64,000 bases of DNA from contig BGKB01000108.1 of the NCBI GenBank assembly GCA_003116975.1, forward strand, positions 170,666 through 234,665, in the 5' to 3' direction. A program made the position numbers and the translations under genes. This DNA comes from Aurantiochytrium sp. KH105. Lineage: Eukaryota > Sar > Bigyra > Thraustochytrida > Thraustochytriidae. Under the pieces are notes generated by a model. That model was not told the origin of the DNA. It ran no database searches and saw only the letters and a list, made by a program, of their open reading frames with translations. Positions 46,126 to 55,959 of this stretch are shown in pieces; the first letter of the stretch is position 1; the number at the start of each line of letters is the position of its first letter.

Positions 46126-48933
46126 TTACAACGCATCGTTAACGGAAGTGGTAATCTTGGACTCCAAGGCCGTCACCTTGGGCGGAGGCTGCGGCCCAAA
46201 CTTCATGAGAAGCGCAGGGAGCACCGTGTTGCTTGCGACGAGGGAAAAGATGATCACCTGAAGAAGAAACTTGCCAAAAAGTCCCAGATACTGGATCTCG
46301 CACAGAGTCAAGGCAATTGCCGCCGTCGTGGAGGAAATTGCGCCGAATAAAACGCTCACACTAATGCGCGTGAACGCAACACGCGTCCTCAACAGGCTCG
46401 TTGCCACCATGTCTCCGTCTGCCGCCTTGTAAAAGTCTCCAATCATGCAATTCTCGGGCGTCACCTCTGCGATGAGCCAGGCGTGCTCGGGTTCGTATTC
46501 AACATAAGCAATGGCAAAATGCAAAGTAAAGTCGAACGAGAGACCGACGAGCGCGGTGATGCTAATGGCCTCCATGAAGCCAATCTCGCCCAGCGTAAGC
46601 TGCATGACACCGAGCACTAACGCGGTGATCACTACAATGTTGAGCGTTGCAAGAACGCTGACGCGGAGATTTCGTGTCATGGCGAGAAGACAAACAAAGC
46701 CAAAGCCGACGCCTGCACAAAGGCCAATTATCGCTGTTTGAACAAGCACCTCTTGCATAGCAAAAATAGTGAAATAGTCCGACACGAGCAAAGCAGTCCC
46801 CACCGAATCAGGTCCGTCCTTGAAACGTTCCGTCAATCCGTTCGCCAGAGCCTCGAACCCGTTCATCTTATCGCCCAGTGAAGCGCTCTGCGGGACGGCA
46901 AGCACGGTCGTCATTGTCATAAACTTGACCGGATCAGGCACCACAGTGCCATCGGTAGGTGTGAGACCAATCAGCACACTCGCAAAGTCTTCCGCGCTTT
47001 CATCGCCGCTTGCGAACCATTGCTCGAGCAAATTGCGCGCATCCGTTTCCGTCGCGACGGGAAAAGTTTCGTTCTGCGCTTCAAGCCAGTCGCTCCAGTC
47101 CAGAACCCAGCACGACACGCTCGGCTCGCCCGCTGTAGGAGTGCGCACATAGCTCGGGCGATTCGTGCTATTTTCGTCGCCGTAGTCGGTGCAGAGGTCG
47201 TAGAGGGCTTGTTGTGCATCGGGCTGAAGAGGCGCGAAGCCGTCGCTGTATGAAAGGGCGCCCACATCGAGTGGGTCGAAAGGCGAAGTCCCAGAGCGAT
47301 CAATCAATTCAAGGCCAAAGGACACAACAACTGTAAAGAAGGCGCCCGCTGAAAAGACAAACTCTTCGATCTTCAAACCATTGACGATGGTAAGAGGATG
47401 GTCCTCATCAAAGATGTCCTCAATGCGCTTCGTCCCGGGCTCGAAACGAGTCGCAAAAGACCCAAAGGTGACGGTGAGGGCAAGGCCAACAATGAGAATT
47501 GGCCAGCGCGCGCGCCAAATGAAGGGAATCCAACGATCACGAAAGAAAAGTTCCACAAGCCCCAGCACAGGATCCTCGTCACTCTCGTCGGAAGTTGACG
47601 AAGAGTCCTGCGTGCGTCGCAGACATTGAGTTGGCTTGCACGACTTGACGTGACGATAGTGCACGACCACGAGGCATGGGAAGATGGTGATCACCATGAC
47701 AAAGTTGACGACAATGAGCAGACCGGCAAACATGCCAAAGTCTTTAATGTTCGGGATCGAGCTCAGTGCCGTCACTGCAAAGGCCACGAATGTCGTGAGA
47801 CTTGTCACCAGCATAGCCCCGGCTGCTTTGCGGAACGCCCAATCCATCCGATCAATCAAAACATCTGGATTGTCGGATTTGACAGCAAATACAACGGCGC
47901 TCTGGCGAAATGCGTCCCAAAAGATGAAAATATCGTCGGTACCAATACCAAGGACGAGAAATATTGCCAGCGTCTGGAGCGTGCCAAAGTGCTCAATGCC
48001 AAAGACGAAGCGGTAGATAAAGTACGTCGTGGGAAATGAAAGAATAATCTGAAGAAGAGACAAAGATCCCAAAAAGAGCGACCTCGTGTGGAAGCAAAGC
48101 ATGAGGAAGACGATTGCAATAGCAAGGCCAGCATAGGCGGCGTCCCGTACGATCGTGTCGAATGCGTAAAAGTTCGTAATGTCCTGAAAGTCAAAATAAA
48201 AGACCATTGCCTCGTTCTGCTCTCGCAGGGGATCAAGATAGTTGATTGAGACATCCTCCACCGTTTCCTGAATGATTGCCGCCTGCTCGCTCGCACGGTC
48301 TTGCGTCCCGTTGTATCCTTCCAACGGAAGCCCAAAGCGGATGCGAGAGCGCATCATGGGCATCACCACCGTCGACGGATCCTCGGCTTCGATATCAAAG
48401 CCTGAGCTCACAAAAAAGCTCGTGGACTCAATATCGTCCAGCAGAGCGGTCGCAAAGGCAACGCGGTCGTAGTCGGACTGGTTCTCAGGGAGGTAAGATG
48501 TTGCGGAATACGGCTCGAGACATTCACCCGTTGCATTGGACAAGAGGCAGATCTGTTGAATTGCCTCATGAGCGAGGACTTCCTCTTGCAAATCGCGAAT
48601 GTAGTATAGGTCATCTGGATTTGCGAGGAAGTCCGCGGTCGAGCGCCTTGAAACCCAGTAGAGATCGAGATAGTTCTCGGATACTTCGGTCCGCGTGGGT
48701 GCGTTGGCGGCGGCAGAGTTTGCTGCAGTGATCTCAGACAAGGCGGTCGAATACGCATCATAGGCGCGCGAGGAGTAGCTCGACTTGACAGACCAGCCAG
48801 CTGTGTCGTTGAGCTCCAAAAAGTTCACCGCGACGGCCGTGAAGATCACGGGCAAAAGCGAGGCGAAAAGGAGCAGTACACGAGGGTACCGGACCACGAC
48901 GGTCATGGCGCCTTTCGTTGTTGGCCACCGCAT
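46126..48933 (-). CDS. RND/Dispatched-Patched-like transporter, paralogue 1
   Basis: 935 codons from ATG 48933. The layout is the RND 12-helix plan: TM1 (about residues 17-36), a large luminal loop, and a sterol-sensing-domain-like block of five helices (about 265-430). A second large loop and the last six helices follow (about 735-920). TM4 carries FLVLGIGTDDIFIFWDAFRQ, where the GxGTDD acidic pair corresponds to the proton- or sodium-relay Asp residues of Dispatched and Patched. TM10 carries ITALVGLSFDFTLHFAIAYV, the matching GLSxD motif. Both acidic motifs are intact, so ion-driven transport is plausible. Substrates of this family are sterols or lipids in known members; no Hedgehog-like ligand is implied here. 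The neighbour at 49934 is a close tandem paralogue. Confidence 0.9.
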   Translation of the reverse strand: MRWPTTKGAMTVVVRYPRVLLLFASLLPVIFTAVAVNFLELNDTAGWSVKSSYSSRAYDAYSTALSEITAANSAAANAPTRTEVSENYLDLYWVSRRSTADFLANPDDLYYIRDLQEEVLAHEAIQQICLLSNATGECLEPYSATSYLPENQSDYDRVAFATALLDDIESTSFFVSSGFDIEAEDPSTVVMPMMRSRIRFGLPLEGYNGTQDRASEQAAIIQETVEDVSINYLDPLREQNEAMVFYFDFQDITNFYAFDTIVRDAAYAGLAIAIVFLMLCFHTRSLFLGSLSLLQIILSFPTTYFIYRFVFGIEHFGTLQTLAIFLVLGIGTDDIFIFWDAFRQSAVVFAVKSDNPDVLIDRMDWAFRKAAGAMLVTSLTTFVAFAVTALSSIPNIKDFGMFAGLLIVVNFVMVITIFPCLVVVHYRHVKSCKPTQCLRRTQDSSSTSDESDEDPVLGLVELFFRDRWIPFIWRARWPILIVGLALTVTFGSFATRFEPGTKRIEDIFDEDHPLTIVNGLKIEEFVFSAGAFFTVVVSFGLELIDRSGTSPFDPLDVGALSYSDGFAPLQPDAQQALYDLCTDYGDENSTNRPSYVRTPTAGEPSVSCWVLDWSDWLEAQNETFPVATETDARNLLEQWFASGDESAEDFASVLIGLTPTDGTVVPDPVKFMTMTTVLAVPQSASLGDKMNGFEALANGLTERFKDGPDSVGTALLVSDYFTIFAMQEVLVQTAIIGLCAGVGFGFVCLLAMTRNLRVSVLATLNIVVITALVLGVMQLTLGEIGFMEAISITALVGLSFDFTLHFAIAYVEYEPEHAWLIAEVTPENCMIGDFYKAADGDMVATSLLRTRVAFTRISVSVLFGAISSTTAAIALTLCEIQYLGLFGKFLLQVIIFSLVASNTVLPALLMKFGPQPPPKVTALESKITTSVNDAL

Positions 48934-49933
48934 TTTCAGACTGCGGGTCCAGCCTTTCGACGCGCGCGCAAGAGAGAGACAGAGAGCGCGGAGAGCGAGG
49001 TCCTTCTCTCGCCACCGCTGCTTGTCCAGACGTCTGCTGCCGGTCCTGCTCCTCGCACTGCCTGTTGCTGTCGCGGCCGCTCCCCGCCTTATTACAGGCA
49101 GCGAGGCCTAAAACAGGATTGGTGCGGCACGTGCTTGCTGCTTCTGGCTGCACGTGGTGACTGCAGTCCGAAAAAAAGAAAAAGAAAAAGGTGTGTGCAC
49201 CGCTTTCATGAACGGAATTTTTGGCTGCTAGCACCGCCGGACGACGTGGAGCGAGCCAAGCACCTTGGACGGCGCTCGCTCAAAAAGTCTCTACGCGCAG
49301 CTACGCGCGCACCTTTGCGAGGTGGACCGCGAGCAAGTTCTGCGATGTTGAGATAATGGCGATCTCCTCGCTGCGAACATTCGGGTTTTGTTGCTGGCTT
49401 GGTGCTGCAGCTGCACCTGGCTGCTGACGCTGCTGCGGAAGTTACCATTGTCGTCCCAGTCGACAAGACGGACAGAGGTGGACCTCTACGAGCACGAGGT
49501 AAAGTCTAGCATAGCCCAGCTGTGTCCAGCGTGAACGCGCTCCTCCGTACGAAAAGCTGTCACGGTCAGAGAGAGAGAAGAGGCAGCAGACCCGCGATTT
49601 TTCGCAGGGAAGGCAAAAATTGAATGTACTACGAACTTACAAGTTGAACTTGTAGGTACAACTAATTATACCCAAGGCTGGGCAATAAAGTCCAGGCCAA
49701 TGCTGTTCATGGCTCGCTGGACTGAGGCCTACTGTTTGCAGCGCTTTACTAATTTTTAATTCGCAGCGGCAAGAACAACAGCAACACGAACAACAACGAT
49801 GACGACGAATACTACTTACAATCCTGGAACAAATGTATTGACGTAGTAGCCAGCCTGTCTGCGAGATGGCCTGAGCTATGTAGTGAATCTCTCCGTGGGG
49901 CTCAGTGAGCAAGGAAGAATAAACACGGACGCC
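48934..49933. other. Intergenic between the tandem transporters
   Basis: About 1 kb. A small near-perfect inverted repeat ACTTACAAGTT/AACTTGTAGGT lies at 49635-49657. The 3' part is AT-richer. A pseudogene relic of the transporter was looked for and not seen. No gene recognised. Confidence 0.5.
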
Positions 49934-52711
49934 TCACGGTTCCTGCAATGCGACAACCTCTGTCGCCTTAGGTGGAGCTTGAGGCCCAAACTTCATGAGC
50001 AGCGCAGGAAGCACTGTGTTACTTGCAACGAGCGAGAATATGATCACCTGGAGAAGAAAGTTGCCAAAAAGCCCCAAGTACTGAATCTCGCACAGCGTCA
50101 ACGCGATGGCCGCCGTCGTGGACGAAATCGCCCCAAATAAGACGCTCACGCTGATTCGCGTGAAGGCAACGCGCGTCCGCAAAAGACTCGTGGCCACCAT
50201 TGTGCCGTCATCTGCCTCGTAAAAGTCACCTGGCAGGCAATCTTCGGGGGTCACGCCGGCAATAAGCAAGGCATGCTCGGGCTCGTACTCAACGTAAGCA
50301 ATGGCAAAGTGCAAGGTAAAGTCAAACGAAAGTCCAACGAGCGCGGTGATGCTGATGGCCTCCATGAAGCCAATTTCGCCAAGCGTGAGCTGCATGACAC
50401 CGAGCACCAATGCGGTGACGACCAGAATGTTCAAGGCAGCCAACACGCTCACGCGAAGGTTTCGAGTCATGACGAGAAGACATAGAAATCCAAATCCAAT
50501 ACCTGCGCAAAGACCAATGATGGCCGTTCGCACGAGGACTTCTTGCATGGCAAAGACAACGAAATAGTCGGAAACAACGAGCCCTGTGCCAATCGACGCA
50601 GGGCCGTCTCGAAAGCGATCGGTGAGCCCACTCGCTAGGGACTCAAACCCATTCATCTTCTCGCCCAGTGAAGCGCTCTGCGGCACGGCGAGTACAACCG
50701 TCATGGTCATGAACTCGACTGGATTTGGCACCACGTTGTCGCCGCCTGGCGCCAAACCGACGAGCACGTTCGAAAACTCCTCGGCATTTTCGTCGTCGCT
50801 GTCAAACCATTGCTCGAGTAGATTGCGCGCATCCTCCTCTGTGGGCACGGGGAAGGTCTGGTTTTGCGATTCGAGCCAATTTCTCCAGGCCAAAATCCAA
50901 CACGTGACGCTCGGCTCCCCCACCGTTGGGGTGCGCACGTAGTCCGGGCGATTCGTGCTATTTTCGTCACCATAATCGCTGCAGAGGTCGAACAAGGCCT
51001 GCTGCGCGTCGGTTTGAAAGGGTGCAAAACCCTCACTGTACGAAAGCGTGCCGTAGTCGCTGGGGTCAAAGGGTGAGGTCCCCGCGCGATCAATCAGTTC
51101 AAGGCCCAGAGTTACCGTGGCTGTGAAGAATGCGTTCGAGGAAAAGACAAACTCCTCGATTTTCAGTGCATTGACAATAGTGAGCGGATGATCCGCATCA
51201 AAGATGTCCTCAATGCGTTTCGTTCCGGTCGTAAACCTTGAAGCGAGCGAGCCAAACGACACCGTGAGGGCCAGACCGACAAACAAAATGGGCCAGCGCG
51301 CGCGCCAGACAAGTGGGATCCAACGATCGCGGAAGAAGGTTTCCACCAGTCCCAGTCTCGCTTGTTCACCTTTTGCTTCGGAAGCAGATGCTCCTCTCGA
51401 TCTGCACAGGCAACGAATTGGCTTGATGTAGCGCATGTGAATGATCACGAGGCAAGGGAATATGGTGATGACCATGAAAAAATTGAGCACAATGAGCAGT
51501 GCCGCAAACATGCCAAAGTCCTTGATGTTCGGAATCGGGCTTAGCGCAGTAACAAAGAATGCCACAAAGGTGGTCAGACTCGTCACAAGCATCGCTCCGG
51601 CCGCCTTGCGAAAAGCCCAGTCGAGACGATCGACCAAAACGTCCGGGCTATCAGCCTTGGCCGCAAATACGACGGCGCTCTGTCGAAAGGCGTCCCAAAA
51701 GATGAAGATGTCGTCGGTGCCGATGCCCAAGACGAGAAAGATCGCCAGAGACTGAAGCGTACCAAAATGCTCGATGCCAACGATGAAGCGATATGCAAAG
51801 TACGCCGTAGGGAACGAGAGTAAAATCTGCAAGAGAGACGTGAAGCCGAGAAAAACCGACCTCGTGTGGAAGCACAACATGGTAAACACAAAGGCTCCGG
51901 CAGCGCCAGCATACACAGCATCGCTCACGATGGTTGTGTCGACATAGTAGTTGGTGATGTCGGAAAAGTCAAAGTACAGAATGAGCGCATCGTTTTGCGT
52001 GCGCAGAGGGTTCAAATAGTCGATTGCAACATTCTGAATTGCCTCCTGAATAATGTCAGACTGCTCGCTGGCGCGGTCCTGCGCGCTGTCATAACCCTCC
52101 AGAGGAAGTCCGAACTGCAGACGCGAGCGTAGCATAGGCATCACCACTAAAGAAGGGTCCGTGGCGGTAATGTCGAAGGCAGAGCTTACAAAGAAACTGG
52201 TGTCGTCAATGTCGCTTAGCAAATCACTTGCAAAAGTATTACGGTCGTAGTCTGCTTGGAGCTCTGGCAGAAAGGAAGTAGCCGAGTACGCTCCGACACA
52301 TTGGCCAGTGGAATTGGACAAGAGGCAGACTCGCTGAATGGCATCTTGCGCGATGACCTCTTCTTCGAATGCACGAATGTAGTAGAGATCCTCCGGGTGG
52401 TTGAGAAAATCCGCGGGGCTGCGACTCGACACCCAATAGAGATCTAGATAGTTGCTCGAGGCCTCTGTGCGCGTCGGGGCCATGGCTGCCTCGGAATTGG
52501 CTGCTTCAATCTCTGCGTTGGCTACGATGTAGGCATCGTACGCGCGTGATGAGTAGCTCGACTTGACCGACCATCCCTGCTGGTCATTGAGCTCAAGTTG
52601 CGTGACGCCAATGGCCGAGAAGACTAGCGGGAGTACAAGCGCAGCAAGGAAGACAAGACAAGGCCGCTGGACCACGACACTCATGGCGCCTCGGCTCGTT
52701 GGCTTCCACAT
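49934..52711 (-). CDS. RND/Dispatched-Patched-like transporter, paralogue 2
   Basis: 925 codons from ATG 52711, which matches the start of paralogue 1 (MWKPTSRGAMSVVV against MRWPTTKGAMTVVV). The frame is open to 52861, but the extra Leu run is a translated CAG repeat opening on TTG. Topology and motifs are the same as in paralogue 1: GIGTDDIFIFWDAFRQS and GLSFDFTLHFAIAYVEY are identical. The two proteins are colinear throughout, and the ends differ most. They probably arose by tandem duplication followed by divergence. A TATA-like TATAAA on the minus strand at 53070-53065 is about 355 bases upstream of the ATG and could belong to this gene. Function as for paralogue 1. Confidence 0.9.
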   Translation of the reverse strand: MWKPTSRGAMSVVVQRPCLVFLAALVLPLVFSAIGVTQLELNDQQGWSVKSSYSSRAYDAYIVANAEIEAANSEAAMAPTRTEASSNYLDLYWVSSRSPADFLNHPEDLYYIRAFEEEVIAQDAIQRVCLLSNSTGQCVGAYSATSFLPELQADYDRNTFASDLLSDIDDTSFFVSSAFDITATDPSLVVMPMLRSRLQFGLPLEGYDSAQDRASEQSDIIQEAIQNVAIDYLNPLRTQNDALILYFDFSDITNYYVDTTIVSDAVYAGAAGAFVFTMLCFHTRSVFLGFTSLLQILLSFPTAYFAYRFIVGIEHFGTLQSLAIFLVLGIGTDDIFIFWDAFRQSAVVFAAKADSPDVLVDRLDWAFRKAAGAMLVTSLTTFVAFFVTALSPIPNIKDFGMFAALLIVLNFFMVITIFPCLVIIHMRYIKPIRCLCRSRGASASEAKGEQARLGLVETFFRDRWIPLVWRARWPILFVGLALTVSFGSLASRFTTGTKRIEDIFDADHPLTIVNALKIEEFVFSSNAFFTATVTLGLELIDRAGTSPFDPSDYGTLSYSEGFAPFQTDAQQALFDLCSDYGDENSTNRPDYVRTPTVGEPSVTCWILAWRNWLESQNQTFPVPTEEDARNLLEQWFDSDDENAEEFSNVLVGLAPGGDNVVPNPVEFMTMTVVLAVPQSASLGEKMNGFESLASGLTDRFRDGPASIGTGLVVSDYFVVFAMQEVLVRTAIIGLCAGIGFGFLCLLVMTRNLRVSVLAALNILVVTALVLGVMQLTLGEIGFMEAISITALVGLSFDFTLHFAIAYVEYEPEHALLIAGVTPEDCLPGDFYEADDGTMVATSLLRTRVAFTRISVSVLFGAISSTTAAIALTLCEIQYLGLFGNFLLQVIIFSLVASNTVLPALLMKFGPQAPPKATEVVALQEP

Positions 52712-52794
52712 CTTGCTCTTTTCACGCTCGCCTCCTCTCTCTCGCGCGTGGCAGCCGCCTCTTCGTCTTGCTTTGCCTTCGCTTGGCACGTCCT

Positions 52795-52829
<35 letters not shown>

Positions 52830-53567
52830 GCAGCAGGGCCAATGAAGCTTGTCTGTCTCAAGGTCCCTATGTGCGTGCGTGCGTGCGTGCGTGCGTGTTA
52901 TCAAGCGAGCACGCAAGAAAGCACGCAACTCCCGGCACGACAAAAAATGACGCGAGCACGAAGGAAGGAAAGAAGGAAGGAGGGGACCTCACCGACGGGT
53001 CCCGGGGTCCCGGTTCGCCTTGGCCGCTCCGTGAGTCACCTTCTACCGCCCTCTCGATCTGCGATTTATAGCAGTGACAGCTCGAGATGACAAGTATAGC
53101 TGCAGCTGATTGGCCTTCTTCTGCCACCGAGGCCAGTCGCAGTCGCCGCAGCCGCCGTCACGTAAGTGGGAGCAGTTCATTCCATTCCACCGCGACTTAC
53201 TTATGCTTTGCGTCATTGACACGTGCTCACACACGCACACACTATCGTCCTTTGTGTGCGCGCACCCCACTGAGAACGGGAGAACGAGGGTACGCGAACG
53301 GGGGCCAGACAAGCCCCGCTCGGCGTTTTGGCGAGGTCCGAGATGCGCTACAAGAGATGATTTGCGGTCGGCCAGCCAGCCAGCTGGCGGGCGGGCGGGC
53401 GGGCGGGAAAAGGCTGGCAGCCAGCCAGACAGAAAGGCAGAACCTCAACAGCTCTCGGATCTCGAATTGACTGGCATGTGGCTAGTCAAGATAAGACAAG
53501 ACAAGGCGACAAGAAGACCAACCAAGCAGGCAAACAACTTGAAGTGAACAGACAGACGACGGACAGC
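52712..53567. promoter_or_regulatory. Divergent upstream region with CAG and GTGC repeats
   Basis: 856 bases between paralogue 2 (-) and the flavin monooxygenase (+). It contains (CAG)n at 52795-52828, (GTGC)n at 52870-52896, a minus-strand TATAAA at 53065-53070 and (GGGC)n at 53389-53408. The FMO frame is open from a GTG at 53478 but its first ATG is 53568. Confidence 0.45.
52795..52828. repeat. (CAG)n trinucleotide repeat
   Basis: About eleven CAG units in the transporter 2 leader. On the minus strand they translate as a Leu run only in a non-ATG extension, so they are probably untranslated. Confidence 0.88.
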
Positions 53568-55235
53568 ATGACGCTCGCAGGTTGTCGCAAACTGGGTCAT
53601 GTGGCGGTGGTCGGAGCCGGCATGACGGGTCTCAAGGCGATCAAAGAGCTCCGCGCAGCTGGAATCAAGGTCACCGCCTTTGAGCTCAGCAATGATATCG
53701 GTGGCATCTGGCGCTTTACCGAAGAAGAGTCGCTCTCAAGTGTCTATCGCTCGACGCGTATCAACACAATTCGCGCAACGAATGCCTTTGGAGACTTTCC
53801 CGTGCCAGAGGACCGCGGCTATCAAGTCAACATGACCCACCAAGACATGATGGGCTACTTTCGCGATTATGCGAAGGAGTTTAACCTGCTGGAGAACATT
53901 CGCTTCGAGACGCGCGTGACGCGTGTTGAACCTTGCGAGGATCCTGGTAAGAACGGAACTTCGTGGCGGCTGCGTTTTCACGGCCCGGACAACGAGGCCG
54001 AGGAGGGCGTCTTTGACGGCGTCGTTATTTGTTCCGGACATCACTCGACACCGCACATGCCCTCGTTCAAGGGCATGGAGTCCTTTCCTGGCAAGCTTAT
54101 GCATTCGCACTCGTACAAGGACAATACCCCTTTTGAAGGGAAGCGCTGCGTTGTGGTTGGCATTGGCAACAGCGGCAGCGACATTGTAACAGAGGTGAGC
54201 AAGGTGGCCAAAGAAACGATTTTGGTCGCGCGCCGCGGTACCTGGATGGTGAAAAACTCGCTGCATGACCCCAACGCAAATGCAGTATCCCGACTCGAAC
54301 AAAACGTGCTGGGTCGTCTTCCCAAACACGTCGGCGCCGATCTTGCCGAGGAGGGCCTCGCGGACTCTCGCGCGAAACTGGAAAAGGCAGGCTTGGCGCC
54401 GACCTTTCGTTTCAACGAGGGTCATCCAACCATCACGGGCAACTGTGCCGACAACGATTTCCTCAAGCAGCTGGATGCTGGCAAGATTTCGGGCCGTCGC
54501 GGCATCGAGCACTTTGACGGCAGCACGGTCCACTTCACAGACGGATCACAGGTCGAAGCTGATGCCGTCATCATGTGCACTGGGTACGAGATTGGGTATC
54601 CTTTCCTTGACAGTGATGTTCTCGAAGTTCGTCCTGATCGCCACCTGGACCTCTACAAGTACATGTTCCCCGTAGGACCCCGCGAGGTGAACAACATCGC
54701 TTTCGTTGGCGTGGTGCAGCAGATCGGCGCCATGTCCATGATCTGCGATGTTCAATCTCGCGTCGTGGCGCGCTACATGGCCGGCGAGCTTGCTTTGCCC
54801 TCCCGCCAGAAGATGAAACAAGACATTGAGGCGAAGCGTGCCTTTAATGCCGAGTGGTATTACGACGCGCCGCGACACTCGGTGGAGGTGTCTGTGCGTC
54901 CTTACTTGGACGAGATTGGCGAGATGATAAGCGCTACGCCCACTTTTGGGCGCATTCTCCTTCGCGCGCCCTGGCTTCTCGGGCTCGTGTACTCGACGCC
55001 GACCTGTGGTGGTCACTATCGTCTCGTGGGATATGGCGCTGATGTCAAGCGCGCACGGTACAATATGACCAAGGAGTACAACGTGTGTTATGGCCACATG
55101 GCCAACCGTCGCTCCTGGAGCGGGTATTTGGAGCACAAACTCAAGGTCTATGGCGTGCTCTTGCCTATGGCCATCTTTTACCAGCTCAAGTCATTGCTCA
55201 CGACGGGCAAAACCTTCTTTTTCGCTTGGGAGTAG
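53568..55235 (+). CDS. Flavin-containing monooxygenase (FMO family)
   Basis: 555 codons from ATG 53568. The FAD-binding motif VVGAGMTG is at about residues 15-21. ELSNDIGGIWRFTEEE is the second FAD block. The FMO signature FxGxxxHxxxY is intact as FPGKLMHSHSY at residues 173-183. The NADPH-binding GIGNSGSD follows about 20 residues later. Later come VEADAVIMCTGYEIGYPFL, the FMO 'ATGY' type block, and FPVGPREVNNIAFVG. The enzyme uses NADPH and oxygen to oxidise soft nucleophiles such as amines or sulphides, usually on the ER. The C-terminal end has a moderately hydrophobic stretch (YGVLLPMAIFYQLKSL) that could be a membrane contact, as in animal FMOs. Length is close to animal FMOs (about 530). 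Confidence 0.94.
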   Translation: MTLAGCRKLGHVAVVGAGMTGLKAIKELRAAGIKVTAFELSNDIGGIWRFTEEESLSSVYRSTRINTIRATNAFGDFPVPEDRGYQVNMTHQDMMGYFRDYAKEFNLLENIRFETRVTRVEPCEDPGKNGTSWRLRFHGPDNEAEEGVFDGVVICSGHHSTPHMPSFKGMESFPGKLMHSHSYKDNTPFEGKRCVVVGIGNSGSDIVTEVSKVAKETILVARRGTWMVKNSLHDPNANAVSRLEQNVLGRLPKHVGADLAEEGLADSRAKLEKAGLAPTFRFNEGHPTITGNCADNDFLKQLDAGKISGRRGIEHFDGSTVHFTDGSQVEADAVIMCTGYEIGYPFLDSDVLEVRPDRHLDLYKYMFPVGPREVNNIAFVGVVQQIGAMSMICDVQSRVVARYMAGELALPSRQKMKQDIEAKRAFNAEWYYDAPRHSVEVSVRPYLDEIGEMISATPTFGRILLRAPWLLGLVYSTPTCGGHYRLVGYGADVKRARYNMTKEYNVCYGHMANRRSWSGYLEHKLKVYGVLLPMAIFYQLKSLLTTGKTFFFAWE

Positions 55236-55959
55236 GCCAAGCTAGGCTAAATCGTAACTAAATCACCATCGTCTGCCAATCGGTCCAATAGCCCTAGTAC
55301 CCCTCAGTCATTGCGCGCGCGTGTGAGAGTGCGTGCGCGCGTGCGTGCGTGCGTGCGTGCGCGTGGCATTCTTCTTGTCCAAGGTTTTGAGCGCTGTTAG
55401 GGGAGAAGGGACACCGAGCGTGAAGTAGGAGCGGCGCAAGTGGCGGGTTTCTCCGCGCAAGTCGAAAGTTTGCTCCGCGCAAGTGTAGTTTCCCGCGCCG
55501 CAAGGTCTATCCTCCAGTGTCCCCCACACAAAATATACAACTTAGCCTACCTTGCAGAAAGAGGCCTTCAACAGAACCAAAAAGTCGACTAAAATCTGCC
55601 TGCACAGTCAACAAAAGCAATAAAAATCCAACCAAGCCCGGCCGCCTCTTCGCTGGAACCAGCGTGCCNCGCGCCCGCGTGCCCGGCCCCCGCCCGCCCC
55701 GCGCGCAGAGGCGGCCGAGTCGGAGAAGGAGCGCAAGCTCGGCGGGATCCGCGAGAGCGACGAAGAAGAAGAAGGCGGGAGATCGCGAACGCGAAGGGGC
55801 GAGGCACGAGCCCGCGCGGAAAGAAGCGAGCGCGGGAAGAGCCCCGCCGTCGCCGCAGCCACCACCGCCTCCGCTCGCGTCTTCGCTTGCCCTCTCCCCT
55901 CCCCCTCCCCCAGCCTCCCCGCCCCCCGCCCTTCGGTCGTGCGCGCGGCGCCCGTCGAG
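55236..55959. promoter_or_regulatory. Upstream region of the bZIP gene with GCGCAAGTG elements and an E2F-like site
   Basis: 724 bases. GCGCAAGTGG, GCGCAAGTCG and GCGCAAGTGT have AAGT ends at 55441, 55462 and 55484, then GCCGCAAGG ends at 55505, a spacing of 21, 22 and 21 bases. An E2F-like TTTCCCGCGCC at 55489-55499 lies between the last two. A (GTGC)n run covers about 55330-55362. A single N is at 55669. These are 455-520 bases before the bZIP ATG. Function is inferred from position and repetition. Confidence 0.55.
55669..55669. other. Ambiguous base N
   Basis: One undetermined base in the bZIP leader. The flanks share only a short GCGTGCC string, so the cause is unclear. Confidence 0.95.

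Noticed and set aside
49635-49657. Inverted repeat between the transporters as a terminator or mobile-element end
   Set aside because: Isolated 11-base arms with no matching partner, no transposase frame and no target duplication nearby.
52712-52861. Leu-run signal-peptide-like extension of transporter 2
   Set aside because: Opens on TTG and is a translated CAG repeat; the paralogue begins at the position equivalent to 52711.
53736-54533. 265-residue antisense frame in the FMO gene
   Set aside because: Shadow of the FMO coding frame; no domain recognised.
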